DNA from: Microbulbifer sp. ALW1
GTDB lineage: Bacteria; Pseudomonadota; Gammaproteobacteria; Pseudomonadales; Cellvibrionaceae
Length of the DNA stretch: 64,000 nucleotides
Direction: 5' to 3'
NCBI RefSeq assembly: GCF_009903625.1
Contig: NZ_CP047569.1
Span: 1,582,501-1,646,500, forward strand
Part shown: positions 8,177 through 16,728 of the stretch, piece after piece
Numbering within the stretch: position 1 is the stretch's first letter
How the letters are laid out: each line of letters opens with the position of its first letter
Made by a program: the position numbers and the translations under genes
The notes under the pieces: generated by a model
Told to the model about the DNA's origin: nothing
The model's database searches: none
Seen by the model: only the letters and a program-made list of their open reading frames with translations

Positions 8177-10030
8177 AAAATTGCTCTGATCTGTTGATTT
8201 AATAGCTATTTCTGATTTCTCAATTTTATGAATCTGTCACAAAACTCGTTCGCTCGGTATATTGGTGTTAACTGAATGTGGTCTTCAGTTGTTGCGATGA
8301 TCGAGTGCTATTTCACGTCAGTGGACAATTTCTTTCGCTTCTTCGTCCTTTGATGTCGTTTTTAGCGACGCCTTGATTTCGTCTGGTTTCTCGTCTTCTT
8401 TATCATCTTTGTTCCTTATTAACTCCGAAATGAATGAATAACCGAAAACTTCCTCGTATCCTTCTAAGAACTCTTCAGATTCTCTAAATTTAGAGAATAG
8501 CGGAAAATTGTGATATGCGCTCTCCGTAATTAATTCGCCACCGTCTGGGCCTAGCTTTAGCATTATTGACTTTGCATCTTCATAATTCTCCAAGAGTACA
8601 GCATGTGCAAGTTTGAAGTCATTGGTCGAGGCGCTCCAATCTACCTCTGATAGAATTTTTCTTGCTGTCTCTTCATTGCCAGACATTTTGTGCGCTATGG
8701 AGAAGTTTATCGTGTTTATCTTGGCCATTAATTCAGATGAAATTTTCCTTTGTGAAACCGAAAATTCACCTAGACATATAGCCTTACTCCAATCTTTATC
8801 ATGAAGGTAGTCATAAATAATTTCGGAAAGGTGTTCGTCGGCAGGCTCTAGGTCTTCTGGCTGTGTCTTTCGCCATAGAGTGTGGCCTAACTTAATGGCT
8901 ACCTCAGCAATTATGTTGAAAGCGTCTTCAATATAGTCGAAATCAGCCAGCAATTTAGTTCCTGGCGATATTGCTTGGTCAAATTTATATCCTTCTTTGG
9001 TGCAGATGGATATATATTGTTCAGAGGCAATTCCATTGCAGTGCATTAGAATGTTACGCCTCTGAGAGATTTCAACAAAGAGTGGCCAGTTCTTGAAGTT
9101 TTTAAGAGGGATGCCAAACATTTTTTCTAGGTCTGAAAACTGTTCGACGTAGCTTTTTCTTCTCAGGGTTTCAATTTCGTCAGTTAAAACTTTTAGCTTT
9201 AGTTCATCAAAGCTACTGAATAATAGTATTTCAGATACAGTGATTTGGCTGTTGAGGGAACTATACAGGTCAGGGCGAACTTCATATATTGCAGTAATAA
9301 GCTCTCCCATGAATGTGTCAAAGCTACTGAACAGGTTAAGGAAAAGTGATTTTTCTATAGTTTCTGGGACATTAGCATTAGCAATCCGATCATATTCGCG
9401 CATTACGTCGAATAATTTTTTTGTCCCGAGAGCCTGGTTTTGTTTGTCTTCTCCCTCTATGAGTTCAAGAGCATGCTTTTCATTTTCTTTTATTTTTGAG
9501 ATGCGTTTGTTGTGGACCCGAGCTGCAAGCGGGACAAAGTTGTAAACAACTTCCTCAGAATCTTTAATCGAGTGAATAAAGGAATTCATTGCCGTAGCTA
9601 TAGGGTTGGCTGTCTTTTGTGCTGGCCCCTCCGATTCCTGTTTCTCATTCGAGTTTTCATTACTCAATAATTCTTTGCTATTTTCGGATGCTTCGGTGCT
9701 CATTGTGGGCTCAATAATTTGGCTTTTTGTGGCTTTTTATTCTTCATTTGAAGTTGAGCCATATCGTAACACAAGGATTTGCTGGGAAAGGACAGAATAA
9801 ACCAATTTTTGTTAGTTATATTTCATTAATTTTCTTAATCTGATTGAAGCGACGGATCTGTCTTGGCTTTAAAATTAGTCAATTTTATATTAATTCAAGT
9901 TTAAGGGTTTGCTGAATAAATGAGAGAAGAAAAATATTTGACGCAGTATTGTTCCGGATGTCTGTACAGAAATTTACTGAAGCTGAACAGCGGCAGAAGG
10001 GGAGTTATATGGGAGCTGGCAGTTCATTAG
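8177..10030. mobile_element. small AT-rich island inserted at the 3' end of ssrA
   Basis: The segment is bounded by two direct repeats of the tmRNA 3' region (8006-8176 and 10031-10217) and is visibly more AT-rich than both flanks. It carries one intact gene, the HEPN-like protein on the minus strand. No integrase is present, so if this was an integrative element it has lost its recombinase. 9704-10030 contains no gene I can support; a short frame begins at ATG 9959 and runs into the repeat, but it matches nothing I recognise. The boundaries are approximate. Confidence 0.5.
8318..9703 (-). CDS. HEPN-like domain protein, hypothetical
   Basis: A 461-residue protein, not recognised as a named family. 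The first 35 or so residues and the last 35 are highly charged and probably disordered. The middle is helical. Around residues 208-225 it reads FVEISQRRNILMHCNG, containing R216-x4-H221, the RxxxxH-type motif of HEPN domains, many of which are RNases in toxin-antitoxin, abortive-infection or other defence systems. Preceding helices (residues 115-190) fit the all-alpha HEPN bundle. A C-terminal region (about 270-420) contains repeated helical segments that could be TPR-like. It has AT-rich codon use unlike the neighbours and sits alone in an island at ssrA, which supports horizontal transfer. A defence or stress role is inference; no partner nuclease or antitoxin is adjacent. Confidence 0.65.
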   Translation of the reverse strand: MSTEASENSKELLSNENSNEKQESEGPAQKTANPIATAMNSFIHSIKDSEEVVYNFVPLAARVHNKRISKIKENEKHALELIEGEDKQNQALGTKKLFDVMREYDRIANANVPETIEKSLFLNLFSSFDTFMGELITAIYEVRPDLYSSLNSQITVSEILLFSSFDELKLKVLTDEIETLRRKSYVEQFSDLEKMFGIPLKNFKNWPLFVEISQRRNILMHCNGIASEQYISICTKEGYKFDQAISPGTKLLADFDYIEDAFNIIAEVAIKLGHTLWRKTQPEDLEPADEHLSEIIYDYLHDKDWSKAICLGEFSVSQRKISSELMAKINTINFSIAHKMSGNEETARKILSEVDWSASTNDFKLAHAVLLENYEDAKSIMLKLGPDGGELITESAYHNFPLFSKFRESEEFLEGYEEVFGYSFISELIRNKDDKEDEKPDEIKASLKTTSKDEEAKEIVH

Positions 10031-10043
10031 GCGGGAGTGATTC

Positions 10044-10105
10044 GGTGCTTTGCACCTCACCCCTTCGGGGCGGCCCTTCGGCCGTCTTAACGCGCTTTGC
10101 GCGTT
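10044..10105. repeat. array of four short triloop/tetraloop hairpins
   Basis: Four inverted repeats follow one another with almost no spacing: GGTGCTTTGCACC (10044-10056), CCCCTTCGGGG (10060-10070), CGGCCCTTCGGCCG (10071-10084) and AACGCGCTTTGCGCGTT (10089-10105). Loops are three or four bases. They lie just beyond the tmRNA terminator. Remnants of the last one are visible in the distal repeat. The function is unknown. Confidence 0.7.
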
Positions 10106-10153
10106 GATCGAACCCGGCGCTGTTACATTCCACTCGCGTCAGCTCGCCAAATT

Positions 10154-10189
10154 AAAAAGGCCCGTTACCTTGCGGTAACGGGCCTTTTT
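10154..10189 (-). terminator. intrinsic terminator of ssrA
   Basis: A perfect 16-bp inverted repeat (AAAAAGGCCCGTTACC, loop TTGC, GGTAACGGGCCTTTTT) lies directly after the tmRNA 3' end in the minus direction, with a run of five T on the transcript side. Confidence 0.9.
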
Positions 10190-10193
10190 AATT

Positions 10194-10581
10194 TGGTGGA
10201 GATGGCGGGAGTCGAACCCGCGTCCGTCAGCACTCTGCCAGAGGCTCTACATGCTTAGTTCCGCCTATTGATTTAACTCTCTACAGCCCAGCGGGCAGGA
10301 CGTGGAGAGCGAACCTGAATAAGTTTTAGGCCATCCGCGTCAGGCGCGCTTCAGGACGATCCAGTTCTGTATGACAGCCAGCAGCGCGGTACTGGAACCT
10401 TGCTGAAGGCCGCTAAGGGCGAACCCTTAGAAGTGCTTTACGGGCTGCTTACGCAGCCAGTTGGGCACCGTAGTTGTCGTCGTTGGCAACTAATAAAATG
10501 CAGCTTTGGATTTACGTGATTCGCTACCCTCACGGCATGCACCCATGGTTTCGCAACCAACGTCGAATCCAAGTCATCCCC
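10194..10581 (-). ncRNA. ssrA: transfer-messenger RNA (tmRNA)
   Basis: Read on the minus strand, the RNA starts GGGGATGACTTGGATTCGACG, the conserved 5' end of one-piece tmRNA. It ends with a T-arm containing GGGTTCGACTCCC and the acceptor strand CATCTCCACCA. The 5' GGGGATG pairs with the 3' CATCTCC to form the acceptor stem. Length is 388 bases. The resume codon and tag frame are at 10487-10449. With SmpB (gene at 13718-14197) it rescues stalled ribosomes and tags the nascent protein for proteolysis. The ends were set by the acceptor-stem pairing and the encoded CCA. Confidence 0.96.
10449..10487 (-). other. tmRNA tag-peptide reading frame
   Basis: From the resume codon GCC the frame encodes ANDDNYGAQLAA and stops with TAA. 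The AND start and the LAA end match the proteolysis tags of other bacteria; the middle GAQ makes it two residues longer than the ten-residue tag of Escherichia coli. Confidence 0.92.
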
Positions 10582-10703
10582 GGAATCAACTCAGTGGACA
10601 GATGCTGTTCACTGGTCAGTTCGAAACGCATTTGCGTAACGCGCAGTATACCTGAAGGTCTCTGGCCGCCATAGGGTGGTGGCACAATTTTGTGACTATT
10701 CAG

Positions 10704-12113
10704 TTACTTACGTTCAAACAGGGCGATGGACTCCACATGGGTAGTGTGGGGGAACATGTCCATTACGCCCGCCTTAGTTAGACGGTAGCCCCGTTGCAGA
10801 AGTTCCGCGGTATCCCGGGCCAGGGTGGCGGGGTTGCAGGAGACGTAGACGATACGCCGGGCACCGAAGTGCGCGATGTTGCGTACTACTTCGAGCGCGC
10901 CGGTGCGGGGCGGGTCCAGCAGGATTTTGTCGAAACCGCCTCTTGCCCAGGGGCTTGTGGAAAAGTCATCGGTGAGGTCGGCGGCCTGGAATTGCACATT
11001 CTTGAGCTGGTTGTGCTCGGCATTTTCACGGCCCCGGCGGGTCAGGTCGAGGGCGCCTTCAACGCCCACCACTTGGGCGGCGCGTTTGGCCAGCGGCAAA
11101 GTGAAGTTACCCAGGCCGCAGAAGAGGTCGAGTACGCGCTCACTGGGCTGTGGGTCGAGCAGTTCAATGGCGCGGTGCACCATCTGGCGGTTGATGGCGA
11201 AGTTCACCTGCACAAAGTCCTGGGGATGGAAGTGCAGGGTCAGGTCGAATTCCGGCAGGGTGTAGCTGAGCCTTTCCTCGCCGTCTGCGGGCCAGATTTT
11301 GTGCGCGGTGTCTTCCGCCTGCAGGTACAGGTGCCAGCCGCGCGGTTGAACGAAGTCGAGCCACCGCTGGATATCGCCTTCTGGCAATGGCTTCAGGTGA
11401 CGCACCACCAGTGCGATGTTTTCTTCGCCCGCGGCCACTTCGATATGCGAGATGTGGCGGCCTTCGCGGCACTGGTCGATAAGCTGGTGCAATTGCGGCA
11501 ACTGGCTGGAAAAAGATTCCGGCATCACCAGGCACTCGCGAATGTCGGTGAGGTTGTTGGAGCGCTTTTCGCGGAACCCCAATACCAGCTTCGGTTTGTT
11601 GCCTGCGCCTTTCGTATGCGCCTCTTTGACATAGCGAACACCGAGGCGCGCCTTGCTGCGATAGCCGACAATGTCGGCGGAAAGCGGCGGCAACACCTCA
11701 TCCGGGCTGACTTTGGCAAAGCGTTGCAGCTGGTCCAGCAGGATCTTTTCCTTGGCGGCGATCTGGGCGTCCGGTTGCATATGCTGGAGTGCGCAGCCGC
11801 CGCACAATTCGAAATTGGGGCAGGGCGGTGCCTGGCGTTCCTGTGCGGCTTCAATCACCTCGATGGCGACCGCTTCATCAAATTTTGCCCGTTGCGCCAG
11901 GTAGCGGATCTTGACGGTCTCGCCGGGCAGGGCGTTATCCACAAACAGGGTCTTGCCGTCCAGGCGTGCGATGCCGCGCACCTCGTGGCTGAGGGCGTCG
12001 ATGGTTACGGTTGGTGTGCTGCTGGAGGGCTTGGCCGGGCGTTTGGGCTGGGCACGGCTTTGAGAACTGGTTCGGGCCTTGTTACGGGGGAATGGCGGGC
12101 GTCTGGATGGCAT
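10704..12113 (-). CDS. rlmD: 23S rRNA (uracil-1939-C5)-methyltransferase RlmD
   Basis: A 469-residue RNA m5U methyltransferase. An N-terminal TRAM domain (about 30-95) precedes the iron-sulfur cysteines in CPNFELCGGC. The SAM-binding motif is DLFCGLGNFTLPLAK, and the catalytic region includes DPPRTG and VSCNPATLARD, which carries the nucleophilic Cys. This pattern is the RlmD (RumA) group, which modifies U1939 of 23S rRNA with SAM as methyl donor. The ATG at 12113 gives a basic N-terminus of normal length; an earlier in-frame start at 12299 would add 62 residues running through intergenic DNA. It stands alone on the minus strand next to ssrA. Confidence 0.93.
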   Translation of the reverse strand: MPSRRPPFPRNKARTSSQSRAQPKRPAKPSSSTPTVTIDALSHEVRGIARLDGKTLFVDNALPGETVKIRYLAQRAKFDEAVAIEVIEAAQERQAPPCPNFELCGGCALQHMQPDAQIAAKEKILLDQLQRFAKVSPDEVLPPLSADIVGYRSKARLGVRYVKEAHTKGAGNKPKLVLGFREKRSNNLTDIRECLVMPESFSSQLPQLHQLIDQCREGRHISHIEVAAGEENIALVVRHLKPLPEGDIQRWLDFVQPRGWHLYLQAEDTAHKIWPADGEERLSYTLPEFDLTLHFHPQDFVQVNFAINRQMVHRAIELLDPQPSERVLDLFCGLGNFTLPLAKRAAQVVGVEGALDLTRRGRENAEHNQLKNVQFQAADLTDDFSTSPWARGGFDKILLDPPRTGALEVVRNIAHFGARRIVYVSCNPATLARDTAELLQRGYRLTKAGVMDMFPHTTHVESIALFERK

Positions 12114-12272
12114 CGTGGCTAGGGCTTCCGGGGCGGGCTTCTGGTTGATCGTGGAATTCGCGAGTCGCGAGGGCGCCAATGATAGTCCGCAGCGCACAGA
12201 AATGCGCGTGTATGGCCGGGATAGGCGGTGAAATAGGGGAGGAGAAAGGCGGGAAAAGGGGGGCGGAGCAAA

Positions 12273-12297
12273 GAGGCCGCGGTATTTCCGCGGCCTC
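12273..12297 (-). terminator. stem-loop after the sodium symporter gene
   Basis: A 10-bp perfect stem (GAGGCCGCGG, loop TATTT, CCGCGGCCTC) lies 12 bases beyond the stop of the 12310-13656 gene. Only a short T-containing stretch follows on the minus strand, so it is a moderate-quality intrinsic terminator. Confidence 0.55.
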
Positions 12298-12309
12298 AAC
12301 AGGGAGTGC

Positions 12310-13656
12310 TTAGATGATGGTCTGTACGAAGGCGGCCAGGATCAGCAGCGGGCAGGCGATGCGCACATACCAGGGCCAGATCTTCCAGAACAGGGTCTTT
12401 TCGATATCCGGGTGGCCTTCCTTCAGCTCGCTCAACAGCTGGTCTTTGCGGAAGATCCAGCCGGCAAAGACGCACAGGACCACGCCGAGTAATGGCTGGC
12501 CGTATTCGGTGCTGATTGAGACCACGAGCCCGAACAGGGTGTCGAAGTTGAAGATGATCACGCTGCTGATGGCGAAGATCACCAGGCCCATTAGCAGGGT
12601 GGCGGGGCGGCGCTTCAGGCCCAGGTTTTCGATAGAGAAGGCCACCGGCACTTCCAGCATGGAAATGGAGGAAGTGAGGGAGGCGATGACCATCAGGGCG
12701 AAGAAGGCGATGGCCACGAACAGGCCACTGGTACCCATGGTGTCGAACAGGGCGGGCAGTACCTGCAGGATCAGGCCGGGGCCGGCAATCAGGTCGCCAC
12801 TGGCGGAGAAAATCTGGGTGCCGGCTTCCTGCGCCACGTACATGGCCGGCAGGATCAGGAGGCCTGCGGTGAAGGCGATGCCCACATCGATCAGGGTCAC
12901 CAGCGCGCCCAGGCGCGGCAGGCTTTCCTGTTTGCTGAGGTAGGAGCCGTAAATCAGCATGGTGCCTACACCCAGGGAAAGTGAGAAGAACGCCTGGCCC
13001 ATGGCCGACAGCAGCAGCTGCGGGGAGAGCTTGCTGAAGTCGGGAATCAGGTAGGCTTCAAGGCCTTTGATGGCACCTGGCTGGGTCAGTACATAGGCAA
13101 TCAGCATCAACAGCAGGATGATCAGCGTCGGCATCAGCAGGGTAGACCAGCGCTCGATCCCTTTTTCCACACCGCTGGCAATGATCAGCATGGTGAGGCC
13201 ACTGAAGATGGCGGTAAAAGTGAAGTTGCGAGAGGTGCTGTCACCGGTGAGCCATGCAGCGGTTTGCTCGGCGCCGAACAGCTCGGCAAAGGGATCTGCC
13301 AGGTGGGCAACCATCCAGCCGGCCACAATCGCGTAGAAGCTGAGAATCAGGGAGGCGACCACAATGCCGGAAAAGCCCGCGATGGTGCCGACGCCCTTAC
13401 TGATCGGGCCGGTGGAAATGCCGCGCAGCGCCTGCACCATGTTCCGGCGCGCGTGGCGGCCAAGGGTGAGTTCTGCCATCAGGACCGGGTAAGCCAGCAG
13501 GAACGCCATGATCAGGTAGAACACTACAAAGGCGGCGCCACCATTGGCGGCCACATTGGTTGGGAAACCCCAGATGTTGCCGAGGCCCACCGCCGAGCCG
13601 GCGGCGGCCATCAGGAAGCCGAGGTTGGAAGTGAACTGTCCTCGCGGTGCACTCAT
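12310..13656 (-). CDS. SNF-family sodium-dependent transporter
   Basis: A 448-residue integral membrane protein of the neurotransmitter:sodium symporter family (LeuT fold). The N-terminal segment FLMAAAGSAVGLGNIWGFP is the family signature that lines the Na+ and substrate site in TM1, and the following TM2 region contains NGGAAFV and AYPVLMAEL. Eleven or so hydrophobic segments can be counted. Substrates of bacterial members are usually amino acids. It is related to the gene at 14243-15661, from which it is separated by smpB. No periplasmic binding protein or enzyme neighbour suggests a substrate. Confidence 0.92.
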   Translation of the reverse strand: MSAPRGQFTSNLGFLMAAAGSAVGLGNIWGFPTNVAANGGAAFVVFYLIMAFLLAYPVLMAELTLGRHARRNMVQALRGISTGPISKGVGTIAGFSGIVVASLILSFYAIVAGWMVAHLADPFAELFGAEQTAAWLTGDSTSRNFTFTAIFSGLTMLIIASGVEKGIERWSTLLMPTLIILLLMLIAYVLTQPGAIKGLEAYLIPDFSKLSPQLLLSAMGQAFFSLSLGVGTMLIYGSYLSKQESLPRLGALVTLIDVGIAFTAGLLILPAMYVAQEAGTQIFSASGDLIAGPGLILQVLPALFDTMGTSGLFVAIAFFALMVIASLTSSISMLEVPVAFSIENLGLKRRPATLLMGLVIFAISSVIIFNFDTLFGLVVSISTEYGQPLLGVVLCVFAGWIFRKDQLLSELKEGHPDIEKTLFWKIWPWYVRIACPLLILAAFVQTII

Positions 13657-13717
13657 GGTAAATCCTGTAATTATTCTTTTGCTGAGTTGAGATTTGGTCT
13701 TGGTGGCAAATTAGGTG

Positions 13718-14197
13718 TTAGCGGTTGTCGCTGCGCATCAGGCGCTGCTTCTGCCGGTTCCATTCCCGCTCTTTCTCGGTGTCACGCTTGTCGTGTGCGG
13801 CCTTACCTTTGGCCAGCGCGATCTCGCACTTGATCAGGTGTTGTTTCCAGTAGAGCGCGGTGCAAACGCAGGCGTAGCCCTTCTGGTTGACTGCGGCCAC
13901 CAGCTTGGCAATCTCGCGCTTGTTCAACAGCAGGCGGCGGGTGCGGTCCGGTTCGGTGACAAAGTGGGTGGAGGCGCTGGCCAGGGGCTGGACACGGGAG
14001 CCCAGCAGCCACGCCTGGCCATCTTTGAACAGGACGTAACTGTCGGTGAGCTGAGCCTTGCCTTCGCGGCAGGATTTGACTTCCCAGCCCTGCAACTCCA
14101 AGCCAGCCTCAAACTTTTCCTCAATGAAATAGTCGTGCTTGGCCTTCTTGTTGAGGGCGATGGTGTTGGAAGCCGGGGCTTTCTTCTTTTTTGCCAT
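13718..14197 (-). CDS. smpB: SsrA-binding protein SmpB
   Basis: A 159-residue protein with the SmpB beta-barrel and basic C-terminal tail. Recognisable segments are [15 protein letters not shown] near the N-terminus, [19 protein letters not shown], and [12 protein letters not shown]. SmpB binds the tRNA-like domain of tmRNA and places it in the A site of stalled ribosomes. The tail (about residues 130-159, [17 protein letters not shown]) is the part that enters the empty mRNA channel. Length is normal. It lies about 3.1 kb from ssrA on the same strand and between two sodium symporter genes with which it has no obvious functional link. Confidence 0.97.
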   Translation of the reverse strand: MAKKKKAPASNTIALNKKAKHDYFIEEKFEAGLELQGWEVKSCREGKAQLTDSYVLFKDGQAWLLGSRVQPLASASTHFVTEPDRTRRLLLNKREIAKLVAAVNQKGYACVCTALYWKQHLIKCEIALAKGKAAHDKRDTEKEREWNRQKQRLMRSDNR

Positions 14198-14242
14198 GAA
14201 TACTACTTAAGTGCCTGTGACAGGCGGGTGTCCAAATATTGT

Positions 14243-15661
14243 CTAAATGAAGCTGGTTCCGAAGAACTTCAGCGCAACCGTGTTGATAAAGATCAACAGC
14301 AGGATTGCCGGAATAAAGGTACCGAGGGAGAAGTTAACGTACTTCTGCGACAGGGTGCCGGCAAAGCCACTGTCGCCTTCCTGGAGTTCGGCATCCAAAT
14401 TGGCCCGCTTCCACTTGTAGATCACGAAGATACACACCAGCAGGCCATTCAGGGGCAGGATGGTATCGTAAAAAATGATTTCTACCAGATCGAAGAAGGA
14501 TTTGTCGCTGCCGGCGAGGCTGATCAGCTGGGTCAGCCAGTCTGCCATACCGAAGGACATGGCGCAGGCGACCGCCAGAATAAACTGAATTGCGGCCACG
14601 GTGTAGATGGCCTTCTTGCGGCTCATGCCGCGCTCGTCCCGCAGGGTGGCGATGGGGACCTCGATGATGGATACCAATGAGGTGAGCGCCGCCACGAAGA
14701 CCAGGAAGAAGAAGATGGCAGCCACCGCGCTGGCGCCGAAGTAGCCGATGCCGTCTTGCAGTGACAGGAAGATCTTCGGCAGGAACAGGAAGATCATGCC
14801 GGCAGAGGAGTCGCTGAGGGTGGACGGGTCTATCTGCGGGTTGAAGTGGAAAATACTCGGCAGAATCAACAGGCCAGCAGTGAAGGCCACCAGGGTATCG
14901 GTCAGGGCCACGGCCTTGGCGGATCCGGGAATCGAGTCCCGCTTCTTCATATAGGAGCCGTAGGTGATCATGATGCCCATCCCCAGGGAGAGGGAGAAGA
15001 AGGCCTGGGCCATGGCCTTGCTCACCACCTCAGCGCTAATCTTGGAGAAGTCCGGGATCAGGTAGTACTTGAGTCCCAGCACGGCGTTTTCCCGGGTAAG
15101 GACGAACAGTACCAGGCCGACGAGCATCACAAACAGCATCGGCATCAGGGTTTTGGCCGCGCGCTCGATACCGTCTTTCACGCCCAGAGACAGCACGCCG
15201 TTGATCATCAGCATCAGCACGATTAGGTAGAGGAAGACCGCTTTGGAATTGATGAACTCGCCGAAATAGGCCTCGGTGGTGAGGGAGGTCAGGTTGCCCT
15301 TGAAGATTTCTACCAGGTAGCCAAGTACCCAGACGGTGACCACCATGTAAAACACCGCGATCATAAAGGGGGTAAACAGGGCCAGCCAGCCGGGAATGCG
15401 CCAGAGTTTCGAACCACCGGAAAGCTGGCGGTATGCACCTACCGGGTCTTTATTGGTTTTGCGGCCGAGGGCCAGTTCCGCCATCATCACCGGCAAGCAG
15501 ATGAGGAATACGAAGAGCGCGTACACCAGCAGGAAGGCACCACCACCACTTTTAGTGGCGGCTACCGGGAAAGACACCAGGTTGCCGATGCCGACCGCGG
15601 AGCCGGCGGCTGCCAGGATAAAACCGATACGGGAGCCGAAATGTTCTCGGGTTGCAGACAT
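14243..15661 (-). CDS. SNF-family sodium-dependent transporter
   Basis: A 472-residue LeuT-fold sodium symporter, paralogous to 12310-13656. The TM1 signature is FILAAAGSAVGIGNLVSFP, and TM2 has SGGGAFLLVYALFVFLICLP. The predicted topology is eleven to twelve membrane segments, ending with a long hydrophobic segment and a short tail. The substrate is probably an amino acid or related amine; two different copies in 3.4 kb suggest separate substrates. It is transcribed on the minus strand, divergent from ratA, with a roughly 260-bp gap between them that would hold both promoters. Confidence 0.92.
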   Translation of the reverse strand: MSATREHFGSRIGFILAAAGSAVGIGNLVSFPVAATKSGGGAFLLVYALFVFLICLPVMMAELALGRKTNKDPVGAYRQLSGGSKLWRIPGWLALFTPFMIAVFYMVVTVWVLGYLVEIFKGNLTSLTTEAYFGEFINSKAVFLYLIVLMLMINGVLSLGVKDGIERAAKTLMPMLFVMLVGLVLFVLTRENAVLGLKYYLIPDFSKISAEVVSKAMAQAFFSLSLGMGIMITYGSYMKKRDSIPGSAKAVALTDTLVAFTAGLLILPSIFHFNPQIDPSTLSDSSAGMIFLFLPKIFLSLQDGIGYFGASAVAAIFFFLVFVAALTSLVSIIEVPIATLRDERGMSRKKAIYTVAAIQFILAVACAMSFGMADWLTQLISLAGSDKSFFDLVEIIFYDTILPLNGLLVCIFVIYKWKRANLDAELQEGDSGFAGTLSQKYVNFSLGTFIPAILLLIFINTVALKFFGTSFI

Positions 15662-15924
15662 AGTTTTCTCGCTTGCCTTTTATTCTTGTCGTCTGAATGA
15701 TGGCGACCCTTGCAGTCCGAGATTGACGGTAACAAGGGCCCGGCCCGGAAATGTGCGGGCGCATTTGGTAACAGATTGTTGCAGGATTTATCCGCCTTGA
15801 GTAGCGTCGCGGGCAAAATCGGCCCGTGAAACACAGGATAGGCAATAAAACTGCCTGTACCGGGCAGGGTTTAGGCAATGATCCCGTTTTGAACCCGTTA
15901 AGCAGTAATGGCAAAAGTGGAACA

Positions 15925-16362
15925 ATGACAAAAATTGAACGCAGCGCACTGGTGATGTTCAGTGCCGAGCAGATGTTTGACCTGGTGAATGACGTCGCCA
16001 GTTATCCACAGTTTTTGCCCGGCTGCCGCGGTGCGGAAATCCTGCACCGGGATGGAGAGACCCTGGAGGCGCGGCTGGATCTTAGCCGCGCGGGTATCAG
16101 CCAGAGCTTTATAACGCGCAACCGTCTACAGCGACCGGAAAAAATGGAGCTGGTGCTGGTGGACGGCCCCTTCAGTGAATTCAATGGCTGCTGGACCTTT
16201 ACCCCACTTGCGGAAAATGCCTGCAAAGTGGCGTTTACCCTGGAGTTCCGTGCACAAAATCGTTTGCTGGGGGCGGCGGCGGGCAAGCTGTTCAGCGGAA
16301 TCGCCAATCAGATGGTGGATGCCATGTGTGAGCGTGCGAAACAGATTTATGGAGAGAATTGA
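15925..16362 (+). CDS. ratA: RatA family START-like protein (ubiquinone-binding / ribosome association toxin family)
   Basis: A 145-residue polyketide-cyclase/START-like (SRPBCC) protein. The N-terminus MTKIERSALVMFSAEQMFDL, followed by SYPQFLPGC, is typical of RatA/Coq10-like proteins. Family members bind ubiquinone (Coq10) or, in E. coli, were reported to block 70S ribosome association (RatA). The ATG at 15925 matches the family N-terminus; longer in-frame starts add residues with no similarity. The stop overlaps the start of rnfH by ATGA, so the two are translationally coupled, the standard arrangement near smpB in gammaproteobacteria. Confidence 0.92.
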   Translation: MTKIERSALVMFSAEQMFDLVNDVASYPQFLPGCRGAEILHRDGETLEARLDLSRAGISQSFITRNRLQRPEKMELVLVDGPFSEFNGCWTFTPLAENACKVAFTLEFRAQNRLLGAAAGKLFSGIANQMVDAMCERAKQIYGEN

Positions 16363-16691
16363 TGAGCGGCCAGAAAACAATCGCAGTGGAAGTGGTTTAT
16401 GCACTGCCCCATGAACAGCGTTTGATGAGCCTGCTGGTGCCGCCCGGTACCACTGCGTTACAGGCGCTGGAGTTGTCCGGCATTCCCCGGGAGTATCCGG
16501 AAGTGGAGCCGGCAACGGCGAAGCTGGGGATTTTTGGCCAGGCCCTGGGCACCAAGGGGTTGGCGGTGGCGGCGGAATATGTACTGCAGCCGGGGGACAG
16601 GGTGGAGGTCTATCGGCCACTCATTGCGGACCCCAAAGAGGCCCGCAAGCAGCGCGCGGAAAAAGCAAAGCGTCAAGCGCAGGGCGAATAA
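16362..16691 (+). CDS. rnfH: RnfH family ubiquitin-like protein
   Basis: A 109-residue protein of the RnfH family (beta-grasp, ubiquitin-like fold). Recognisable parts are VEVVYALPHEQ at the N-terminus, GTTALQALELSGI, LGIFGQ, and LQPGDRVEVYRPLIADPKEARKQR cut here into its two key pieces, GDRVEVYRPL and DPKEARKQRA. It is always found beside ratA but its molecular role is not established. The ATG at 16362 overlaps the ratA stop. A lysine/arginine-rich tail follows the domain. Confidence 0.92.
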   Translation: MSGQKTIAVEVVYALPHEQRLMSLLVPPGTTALQALELSGIPREYPEVEPATAKLGIFGQALGTKGLAVAAEYVLQPGDRVEVYRPLIADPKEARKQRAEKAKRQAQGE

Positions 16692-16728
16692 CCGGGTTGG
16701 TGGCTACCCGCGCGGTGGCGGGCCTGGA

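Larger units (their letters stand above)
10031..10217. repeat. proximal copy of ssrA 3' end plus downstream region (att-like direct repeat)
   Basis: This is the intact partner of 8006-8176. It contains the functional tmRNA 3' end (from 10194), the tmRNA terminator (10154-10189) and an array of short hairpins (10044-10105). Similarity with the distal copy covers about 170 bases with several small gaps, longer than the 15-40 bp core of a typical tyrosine-integrase att site. Confidence 0.7.

Noticed and set aside
9959..10108. Short plus-strand frame starting at ATG 9959
   Set aside because: Only about 49 codons, running into the hairpin array and the ssrA repeat. No ribosome binding site or similarity was recognised.
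10794..12122. 442-codon plus-strand frame opposite rlmD
   Set aside because: rlmD has all catalytic motifs on the minus strand; the opposing frame has none.
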